A DNA stretch of 5,818 nt, taken from NCBI GenBank assembly GCA_947460165.1, contig CANHKH010000232.1, positions 1 through 5,818 on the forward strand, in the 5' to 3' direction. This stretch comes from Comamonadaceae bacterium. GTDB lineage: Bacteria; Pseudomonadota; Gammaproteobacteria; Burkholderiales; Burkholderiaceae_C. Made by a program: the position numbers and the translations under genes. The notes under the pieces are model-generated. The model did not search any database. It had not been told where the DNA came from and worked only from the letters and a program-made list of their open reading frames with translations. Below, one piece after another: positions 1 to 4,954 of this stretch (within the stretch, counting starts at the first letter, position 1; every line of letters begins with the position of its first letter).

Positions 1-164
1 GCGGCTCGGTCAAAGTCGAGTGCGCCGTTGGTCTCTGCAAAGTGGTAGTGCGAACCGACCTGAATCGGGCGGTCGCCCGCGTTCTTCACCACCAAGGTAT
101 GCGTGCGCCGGCCAGGGTTGAGGACGTGTTCGCCCTCGTCAATCAAGAGTTCACCGGGGGTCAT
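1..164 (-). CDS. ureB: Urease beta subunit UreB, N-terminal part (3' end beyond window)
   Basis: Small structural subunit of the cytoplasmic nickel enzyme urease, which hydrolyses urea to ammonia and carbamate. Only the first 54 codons are in the window; the family is usually a little over 100 residues. The visible protein opens MTPGELLIDEGEHVLNPGRR and continues with GDRPIQVGSHYHFAETN at about residues 30-46 and DFDRA at 50-54, which is the hallmark N-terminal half of UreB. The ATG at 164-162 is chosen because a GAGG Shine-Dalgarno (170-173) sits 5 nt upstream. That GAGG overlaps the stop codon of the small upstream gene, so the two are probably translationally coupled. It is downstream of ureA in the same operon, and ureC would be expected beyond the left edge. 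UreB does not carry the nickel ligands; those are in UreC. Confidence 0.96.
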   Translation of the reverse strand, partial: MTPGELLIDEGEHVLNPGRRTHTLVVKNAGDRPIQVGSHYHFAETNGALDFDRA

Positions 165-171
165 GCGCGCC

Positions 172-342
172 TCATTTGCGGTTGAAGAAAGACCACGCTG
201 CGGCCGCCACCGCGGCCACTGCCAACAGAGCCAGCGCATCGCTGGCGTGCCAGTGGCTCAGTGTCTGAAAACCATGACCCTCATGGGCCAGGGCTGCGCC
301 ATGGGCCAGCACCAGGGGCAAATAAATAAATTTCAGTTTCAT
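172..342 (-). CDS. Small His-rich, probably membrane-anchored protein between ureA and ureB
   Basis: I do not recognise a named family. The 56-residue product starts at the ATG at 342-340, 16 nt after the ureA stop, and ends 7 nt before ureB. Residues 1-19 look like a signal sequence (MKLKFIYLPLVLAHGAALA). They are followed by AHEGHG (19-24), then HWHASD (30-35), an Ala/Leu/Val-rich hydrophobic helix (about 36-53) and a basic end NRK. The protein has five histidines, four of them clustered between the two hydrophobic parts (20, 23, 30, 32), and no cysteine. The His pattern recalls the start of HupE/UreJ-type nickel permeases, but the protein is far shorter and has at most one or two membrane spans. 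A role in metal (nickel) handling at the membrane is inference from the His cluster and the urease context. An in-frame TTG at 366, overlapping the ureA stop, would give 64 residues and is less likely. No strong Shine-Dalgarno is seen, so translation may depend on coupling to ureA. Confidence 0.72.
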   Translation of the reverse strand: MKLKFIYLPLVLAHGAALAHEGHGFQTLSHWHASDALALLAVAAVAAAAWSFFNRK

Positions 343-358
343 GGGATCAGTCCAAACT

Positions 359-661
359 TCAAACAATGGGTTGGTGCACGGTCACCAATTTGGTGCCATC
401 GGGAAAGGTGGCTTCCACCTGGATGTCCGGAATCATCTCGGCCACGCCGTCCATCACCTCGCTGCGGCCAAGCACATTGCGGCCCTCGCTCATGAGCTGC
501 GCCACGGTCTTGCCGTCGCGAGCGCCCTCCATCACCGCAGCGCTGATCAGAGCCACGCTCTCTGGGTAATTGAGCTTGAGGCCACGCGCTTTTCTGCGCT
601 CGGCGAGCAAGGCCGCCGTGAAGATCAACAGCTTGTCTTTTTCTCTGGGGGTCAATTCCAT
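359..661 (-). CDS. ureA: Urease gamma subunit UreA
   Basis: Smallest structural subunit of cytoplasmic urease; it packs with UreB and UreC in the trimeric holoenzyme and has no catalytic residues itself. The protein is 100 residues, the canonical length. It runs from MELTPREKDKLLIF through LAERRKARGLKLNYPES (19-35), ALISAAVMEGARDGKTVAQL and VMDGVAEMIPDIQVEATFPDGTKLVTVHQPI to the end, and every block is typical of UreA. The start at 661-659 is supported by an AAGGAAAG Shine-Dalgarno at 671-678, 9 nt upstream. It is the first gene of a minus-strand operon (ureA, small His-rich gene, ureB), read away from urtA. A sigma-54 type promoter lies at 705-720. ureD, which often precedes ureA in related bacteria, is not upstream here. 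Confidence 0.98.
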   Translation of the reverse strand: MELTPREKDKLLIFTAALLAERRKARGLKLNYPESVALISAAVMEGARDGKTVAQLMSEGRNVLGRSEVMDGVAEMIPDIQVEATFPDGTKLVTVHQPIV

Positions 662-704
662 TTTGGTGCGCTTTCCTTGTTAACAGTGCCCACGTCCAAT
701 CCGG

Positions 705-720
705 TGCAAATTGTGTGCCC
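705..720 (-). promoter_or_regulatory. Putative sigma-54 (RpoN) promoter of ureA
   Basis: On the minus strand this reads GGGCACACAATTTGCA, one base off the consensus TGGCACRNNNNTTGCW (G for T at the first position). The invariant GG (719-718) and GC (707-706) are exactly 10 bp apart. A start site about 12 bp beyond the GC falls near 694, giving a leader of about 33 nt that contains the ureA Shine-Dalgarno. Sigma-54 control fits nitrogen-regulated urease. This is predicted from sequence only. Confidence 0.6.
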
Positions 721-751
721 GTTCACAGCCTTTGGGCATGCGGAGGGCTCT

Positions 752-768
752 CCAGTGTCACGCCAGTG
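752..768. repeat. Short direct repeat CCAGTG-N5-CCAGTG in the divergent region
   Basis: CCAGTG occurs at 752-757 and 763-768, an 11-bp period (about one helical turn). The second copy sits next to the A-tract at 771-776. The stretch TGTCACGCCAGTGCCA (756-771) is also an imperfect inverted repeat. It could be a regulator site upstream of both promoters or chance; no regulator is assigned. Confidence 0.3.
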
Positions 769-785
769 CCAAAAAAGGGCGCGAA

Positions 786-802
786 CGAACCATATTGGTG
801 CA
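786..802. promoter_or_regulatory. Possible NtrC-type enhancer site between the divergent promoters
   Basis: CGAACC-ATATT-GGTGCA matches the NtrC dyad TGCACC-N5-GGTGCA at 10 of 12 arm positions; the right arm is perfect and the left arm has two mismatches. Its centre is about 100 bp upstream of the predicted ureA start, a usual distance for an NtrC enhancer. It is only about 52 bp upstream of the predicted urtA start, which is close. One site could serve both promoters. A second clear dyad is not visible, and NtrC normally binds pairs, so this is tentative. Confidence 0.4.
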
Positions 803-819
803 AAAAAACTTCAATCACT

Positions 820-835
820 TGGTACGAGCTTTGCT
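820..835 (+). promoter_or_regulatory. Putative sigma-54 (RpoN) promoter of urtA
   Basis: TGGTACGAGCTTTGCT matches the -24/-12 consensus TGGCACRNNNNTTGCW at every defined position except two (T for the first C; G in the N5 start is allowed). GG at 821-822 and GC at 833-834 are exactly 10 bp apart. The predicted start near 846 gives a leader of about 48 nt before the urtA ATG. It faces away from the similar element for ureA, so the two genes form a divergent sigma-54 pair. Predicted from sequence only. Confidence 0.6.
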
Positions 836-881
836 GTAACCAAAGCGCAGGGTATTTAGCTTTGCGTTCAATTTATAAAAC

Positions 882-886
882 AGGAG
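882..886 (+). promoter_or_regulatory. Ribosome binding site of urtA
   Basis: AGGAG lies 7 nt before the ATG at 894 in an AT-rich leader (about 868-881). It fixes the urtA start and suggests efficient translation, as expected for a binding protein made in excess of its permease. Confidence 0.85.
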
Positions 887-893
887 TGATCTG

Positions 894-2165
894 ATGTTCA
901 ATCGCCGCCGCCAACTCAAAGTCATGGCCACCGCCGCCGCCTTGGCAGCCAGTGCATTTTGCCTCCCCGCCGCGCACGCCCAAGCCACCATCAAGGTGGG
1001 CGTGCTGCACAGTTTGTCGGGCACCATGTCCATCTCTGAGACCGTGCTCAAAGACACCGTCTTGATGGCCATCGACGAGATCAACGCCAAGGGCGGCGTC
1101 TTGGGCAAAAAACTCGAGCCTGTGGTGGTGGACCCCGCTTCGAACTGGCCGCTGTTCGCCGAAAAAACCAAGCAGCTGCTCACACAAGACAAAGTGGCCG
1201 TGATTTTTGGCTGCTGGACCTCGGTCTCGCGCAAGTCGGTTCTGCCCGTGGTGGAAGAGCTCAATGGCTTGCTGTTCTACCCCGTGCAGTACGAAGGTGA
1301 AGAGCTGTCCAAAAACGTGTTCTACACGGGCGCCGCACCCAACCAGCAGGCCATTCCTGCGGTGGACTACCTCATGAGCAAAGACGGTGGCAGCGCCAAG
1401 CGCTGGGTGCTTTTGGGCACCGACTACGTGTACCCCCGCACCACCAACAAAATCTTGCGCGCCTATTTGAAGAGCAAAGGCGTGGCCGACAAAGACATCG
1501 ACGAAAAGTACACCCCTTTTGGCCACAGCGACTACCAAACCATCGTGGCCGATGTCAAAAAATTCAGCGCCGGTGGCAAAACAGCCGTGGTGTCCACCAT
1601 CAACGGTGACTCCAACGTGCCTTTCTACAAAGAACTGGGCAACGCGGGCCTCAAAGCCAAAGACGTGCCCGTGGTGGCTTTCTCAGTCGGTGAAGAAGAG
1701 CTGCGCGGCGTGGACACCAAGCCACTGGTCGGTCACCTGGCCGCATGGAACTACTTCATGAGCATCAAGAACCCGGCCAACGACGAGTTCACCAAAAAAT
1801 GGGGCGACTACGCCAAGGCCAAGAACATTGCCGGCCACAAAGACAAGCCCTTGACCAACGACCCCATGGAGGCCACTTACATTGGCATCAACATGTGGAA
1901 GCAAGCCGTTGAAAAGGCCAAAACCACCGATGTGGACGCCGTCATCAAGGCCATGGCCGGGCAAACCTTCAAAGCGCCCAGCGGCATCACCTCCAAGATG
2001 GATGAGAAAAACCACCACCTGCACAAGTCGGTGTTCATTGGCGAGATCAAGGCCGACGGCCAGTTCAACGTGGTCTGGAAGACCCCAGGCCCCGTCAAGG
2101 CCAAGCCTTGGAGCCCTTACATCGCAGGCAACGACAAAAAGCCTGACGAACCCGCGAAAAAATAA
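894..2165 (+). CDS. urtA: Urea ABC transporter substrate-binding protein UrtA
   Basis: Periplasmic receptor that captures urea (possibly also short amides, as in the related FmdD group) and delivers it to UrtBC. The 423-residue length is usual for the family. A signal peptide covers about residues 1-29, with basic NRRRQLK, a hydrophobic core and a likely cut after AHA before QATIKVGVLHSLSGTMS. The mature part is a type I periplasmic fold of the Leu/amide-binding class. Recognisable UrtA blocks are IFGCWTSVSRKSVLPVVEE, LLFYPVQYEGEE, VFYTGAAPNQQAIPAV, VLLGTDYVYPRTTNKI and a C-terminal KMDEKNHHLHKSVFIGEI. The tail is charged and Pro/Lys-rich. The start is fixed by AGGAG at 882-886. It is the first urt gene, preceded by a sigma-54 type promoter and followed by a strong terminator before urtB. 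The RRRQLK segment resembles a Tat motif, but Sec export is equally possible. Confidence 0.97.
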   Translation: MFNRRRQLKVMATAAALAASAFCLPAAHAQATIKVGVLHSLSGTMSISETVLKDTVLMAIDEINAKGGVLGKKLEPVVVDPASNWPLFAEKTKQLLTQDKVAVIFGCWTSVSRKSVLPVVEELNGLLFYPVQYEGEELSKNVFYTGAAPNQQAIPAVDYLMSKDGGSAKRWVLLGTDYVYPRTTNKILRAYLKSKGVADKDIDEKYTPFGHSDYQTIVADVKKFSAGGKTAVVSTINGDSNVPFYKELGNAGLKAKDVPVVAFSVGEEELRGVDTKPLVGHLAAWNYFMSIKNPANDEFTKKWGDYAKAKNIAGHKDKPLTNDPMEATYIGINMWKQAVEKAKTTDVDAVIKAMAGQTFKAPSGITSKMDEKNHHLHKSVFIGEIKADGQFNVVWKTPGPVKAKPWSPYIAGNDKKPDEPAKK

Positions 2166-2185
2166 GCACGCCACAGTGCCCACTG

Positions 2186-2213
2186 GGGAGGGCTCTGGCC
2201 CTCCCTTTTTTTT
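2186..2213 (+). terminator. Intrinsic terminator or attenuator between urtA and urtB
   Basis: A perfect 8-bp GC stem (GGGAGGGC at 2186-2193 pairing with GCCCTCCC at 2198-2205) closes a TCTG loop and is followed at once by eight Ts (2206-2213). This is a strong Rho-independent terminator. No separate promoter is evident in the short remaining gap before urtB, so it most likely ends most transcripts after urtA and lets a fraction read into urtBCD. That would give more binding protein than permease and ATPase. Confidence 0.88.
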
Positions 2214-2227
2214 CGGGCTTTGGCCCG
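2214..2227 (+). repeat. Second small hairpin in the urtA-urtB gap, near-copy of the terminator stem core
   Basis: CGGGC-TTTG-GCCCG can form a 5-bp stem with a 4-nt loop directly after the terminator T-tract and about 20 nt before the urtB start. Its core GGGCTTTGGCCC (2215-2226) differs by one base from GGGCTCTGGCCC (2190-2201) in the terminator, so the two could have arisen by duplication and could pair alternatively. A regulatory role is inference. Confidence 0.4.
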
Positions 2228-2246
2228 TGGTGACCGGACACATGCA

Positions 2247-3827
2247 ATGAGACCATGGATGAAAAGCGCAGCCCTGCTGGTGGGCTTGTCGCTGAGTTTT
2301 GCCGCCCAGGCGCTGACCGCGCCGCAAGCGCTGGCCATGGCCGAGGGCGACAACGACGCCCGCATAGAGGCATTGGCTGAGGCCGTGGCCCAAGGCACAG
2401 CCCAAACCGCCGCCTACCTGCAGGCCTTGGCCGATGACGCGGTGAAACTCGCCGCCGGCCGGGTGCTGGTGGTCAAAGATGGCAAAGGCCTGGACCCTGT
2501 CACTGGCCAAGCCGTGGACGTGCCCGCCGACGCCCAAGACGTGATGCTCAACAACCGGCTGCGCGGTGAAATTGACACCGCCTTGGCCGCCCTCAAGCTC
2601 TTTAGCCCCGAGGTGGCTTTGCGCAGGCAGGCCGCACTGGCCTTGCTCAAAGAACCTGACGCCAGCCGCCAGCGCGTGCTGGACAAAGCACTGGCCCAAG
2701 AAAAAGATGCGGCCACCTTGGCGCTGGTGCGCCAGGCCCTGGCGGCCGTCCAGCTGCAAAGCGAGCAAGCGGGTGAGCGCCTGCGCGCCGCCCACACCTT
2801 GCGCGAGAGCACGCAGCCCGAGGTGTTGCTGCTGCTCAACCAGCAACTGACGGCCGAAACCGACCCGGCCGTGCAGTCGGCCCTCAAGCAGGCCGTGGCC
2901 AAAGTTCAAGACAGCTTGCGCTGGGGGGAGCGCCTGGGACAACTCTTTACCGGGCTGAGCCTGGGCTCCATTTTGCTGTTGGTGGCCTTGGGCCTGGCCA
3001 TCACCTACGGTCTGATGGGCGTGATCAACATGGCCCACGGCGAGTTCATGATGCTGGGCGCCTACGCCACCTACGTGGTGCAAGCGGCTTTTCGCGAGCA
3101 CCTGCCAGGCGCTTTTGACTATTACCTGCTGCTGGCGCTGCCTGTGGCTTTTGCCACCGCGGCCCTGGTGGGCGCGCTCATGGAGCGCAGCGTCTTGCAG
3201 TATTTGTACGGCCGGCCGCTGGAGACCTTGCTGGCCACCTGGGGCATCAGCCTGATCTTGATGCAAGCCGTGCGCACGGTATTTGGTGCGCAAAACGTGG
3301 GCGTGGAAAACCCCTCGTGGATGAGCGGCTCGCTGGCCGTGCTGCCCAATTTGCAATTGCCCTGGAACCGGCTGATCATCATTGGCTTTGCCGCCGCCGT
3401 GCTCTTGGGCATGGTGCTTTTGATCAGCAAAACCCGCTTGGGGCTTTTTGTGCGCGGCGTCACGCAAAACCGCCCCATGGCCTCTTGCATGGGCGTGAAC
3501 ACCGCGCGGGTGGACACCAGCGCCTTTGCACTAGGCTCGGGCATTGCAGGCTTGGCCGGCTGCGCCCTGAGCCAGGTGGGCAATGTGGGGCCAGACCTGG
3601 GCCAAAGCTACATCGTCGACGCCTTCATGGTGGTGGTGCTGGGCGGCGTGGGACAACTGGCCGGCACGGTGTATGCCGCGCTGGGCCTGGGCTTGGTCAA
3701 TAAATTGCTGGAGGGCTGGACCGGTGCCGTGCTGGCCAAAATCGCGGTGCTGGTGTTCATCATTGTGTTCATCCAAAAACGCCCGCAAGGCATTTTTGCC
3801 ATGAAGGGCCGCAGCGCGGAGGCATGA
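2247..3827 (+). CDS. urtB: Urea ABC transporter permease UrtB with N-terminal extracytoplasmic domain
   Basis: Inner-membrane permease of the LivH class that forms the urea channel with UrtC. From the ATG at 2247 it is 526 residues, the usual size for proteobacterial UrtB. Residues 1-22 are a signal peptide ending AQA. Residues about 23-230 form a helical, mostly alanine/leucine-rich extracytoplasmic domain with HEAT-like repeats at about 122-225. The membrane part starts near 231 and includes GLAITYGLMGVINMAHGEFMMLGAY at about 248-272 and the coupling-loop-like GGVGQLAGTVYAALG near 465. It ends KRPQGIFAMKGRSAEA. The start is not certain: ATG 2247 and ATG 2259 are both in frame with weak Shine-Dalgarno sequences, and 2259 gives a cleaner signal peptide start (MKSAALLVG). 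It follows urtA after 81 nt containing a terminator and lies 2 nt before (or 4 nt overlapping) urtC. Confidence 0.96.
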   Translation: MRPWMKSAALLVGLSLSFAAQALTAPQALAMAEGDNDARIEALAEAVAQGTAQTAAYLQALADDAVKLAAGRVLVVKDGKGLDPVTGQAVDVPADAQDVMLNNRLRGEIDTALAALKLFSPEVALRRQAALALLKEPDASRQRVLDKALAQEKDAATLALVRQALAAVQLQSEQAGERLRAAHTLRESTQPEVLLLLNQQLTAETDPAVQSALKQAVAKVQDSLRWGERLGQLFTGLSLGSILLLVALGLAITYGLMGVINMAHGEFMMLGAYATYVVQAAFREHLPGAFDYYLLLALPVAFATAALVGALMERSVLQYLYGRPLETLLATWGISLILMQAVRTVFGAQNVGVENPSWMSGSLAVLPNLQLPWNRLIIIGFAAAVLLGMVLLISKTRLGLFVRGVTQNRPMASCMGVNTARVDTSAFALGSGIAGLAGCALSQVGNVGPDLGQSYIVDAFMVVVLGGVGQLAGTVYAALGLGLVNKLLEGWTGAVLAKIAVLVFIIVFIQKRPQGIFAMKGRSAEA

Positions 3828-3829
3828 AC

Positions 3830-4954
3830 ATGTTGAACCCCACTCCCCATTCAAGCGATCTGCCCACCACCCCGGCCTTGCTCAGCCGCAAAGCCTGGAG
3901 CGCCTTTGTGCTGTGCCTGCTGGCCGTTGGCGCGCTGGCCCCCATCTTGAACCTGCTGGTGCCCGCAGGCAGCGCCTTTCACCTGAGCGACTACGCCGTG
4001 GGCCTGGTCGGCAAGATCATGTGCTACGCCATCTGCGCCCTGGCCATGGACCTCATTTGGGGCTACACCGGCATTTTGTCGCTGGGCCATGGGCTGTTTT
4101 TTGCGCTGGGCGGCTATGTCATGGGCATGTACCTCATGCGCCAGATCGGCCGCGATGGCCAGTACCAAAGCGAGCTGCCCGATTTCATGGTCTTTTTGGA
4201 CTGGAAGGAACTGCCTTGGCACTGGATGCTGTCCGACAGCTTTGTCGCCACCGTGCTGCTGGTGGTGCTGGTGCCCGGTGTGGTGGCGGGGGTGTTTGGC
4301 TTTTTTGCCTTTCGTTCGCGCATCAAGGGGGTGTACTTTTCCATCATCACCCAAGCCATGACCTTTGCCGCCATGCTGCTGTTTTTCCGCAATGAAACCG
4401 GCTTTGGCGGCAACAACGGGTTCACCGACTTCAAGCGGATTTTGGACCAGCCCCTGGCCACGCCGGGCATGCGCATGACGCTGTTTGTGATCACCGGGCT
4501 GACCCTGCTGGGCTTTTATTTGTTTGCCCGCTGGCTGGTGCGCAGCAAGTACGGCCGGGTGCTGCAAGCCATCCGCGATGCGGAAAGCCGGGTCATGTTC
4601 TCGGGCTACTCACCCCTGCCCTACAAGCTGAGCATTTGGGTGATCTCGGCCGTCATGTGCGGCGTGGCCGGCGCCCTGTATGTGCCGCAGGTGGGCATCA
4701 TCAACCCCGGCGAGATGAGCGCGGCCAACTCCATTGAAATTGCCGTGTGGGCCGCCGTGGGTGGCCGGGGCACGCTGGTGGGCCCCATCGTGGGCGCTTT
4801 TTTGGTCAATGGCGCCAAGAGTTGGCTGACCGTGACCGCGCCCGAGTTTTGGCTGTACTTTTTGGGTGCGCTGTTCATTGCCGTGACCTTGTTTTTGCCA
4901 CAAGGCGTGGTGGGCTTGCTGGACAAATTCAAACGCAAGAAAGGCCAGCCATGA
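3830..4954 (+). CDS. urtC: Urea ABC transporter permease UrtC
   Basis: Second inner-membrane permease, LivM class, partner of UrtB. It is 374 residues from the ATG at 3830. About eight to ten hydrophobic segments are visible, starting with AFVLCLLAVGALAPILNLLV near residue 25. The LivM-type block GYTGILSLGHGLFFALGGY is at about 77-95, and the cytoplasmic coupling-loop motif GGRGTLVGPIVGAFL near 310. The tail is basic (FKRKKGQP). Two starts compete. ATG 3824 overlaps the urtB stop as ATGA, but GGAGG (3818-3822) is only 1 nt from it. ATG 3830 is 7 nt from the same GGAGG and is therefore preferred; the difference is two residues. Either way urtB and urtC are translationally linked. The urtD ATG overlaps the urtC stop by 4 nt. 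Confidence 0.96.
   Translation: MLNPTPHSSDLPTTPALLSRKAWSAFVLCLLAVGALAPILNLLVPAGSAFHLSDYAVGLVGKIMCYAICALAMDLIWGYTGILSLGHGLFFALGGYVMGMYLMRQIGRDGQYQSELPDFMVFLDWKELPWHWMLSDSFVATVLLVVLVPGVVAGVFGFFAFRSRIKGVYFSIITQAMTFAAMLLFFRNETGFGGNNGFTDFKRILDQPLATPGMRMTLFVITGLTLLGFYLFARWLVRSKYGRVLQAIRDAESRVMFSGYSPLPYKLSIWVISAVMCGVAGALYVPQVGIINPGEMSAANSIEIAVWAAVGGRGTLVGPIVGAFLVNGAKSWLTVTAPEFWLYFLGALFIAVTLFLPQGVVGLLDKFKRKKGQP

Noticed and set aside
679..708. Sigma-70 promoter for ureA (minus strand TTGCAC, 18-bp gap, TGTTAA)
   Set aside because: The -10 match is weak and the spacing is one over optimal. The overlapping sigma-54 element explains the same bases better.
692..708. Second NtrC dyad using the GGTGCA at 703-708
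   Set aside because: The left arm matches only 2 of 6 positions, and the half-site is part of the -12 element of the ureA promoter.
341..859. Plus-strand open frame of 172 codons over ureA and the divergent region
   Set aside because: It is antisense to ureA, runs through both predicted promoters, has no Shine-Dalgarno of note and gives a protein without recognisable features.
951..965. Lipobox at Cys 23 of UrtA
   Set aside because: The residue before Cys is Phe and the preceding residues do not fit L-[AS]-[GA]-C; the AHA cut site just after is a better signal peptidase I site.
1683..3467. Long open frame of 594 codons on the minus strand, antisense to urtA and urtB
   Set aside because: It lies opposite two certain genes in GC-rich DNA, its translation is His/Gln/Gly-rich with no recognisable domain, and it crosses the urtA terminator. 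It is a shadow of codon bias.
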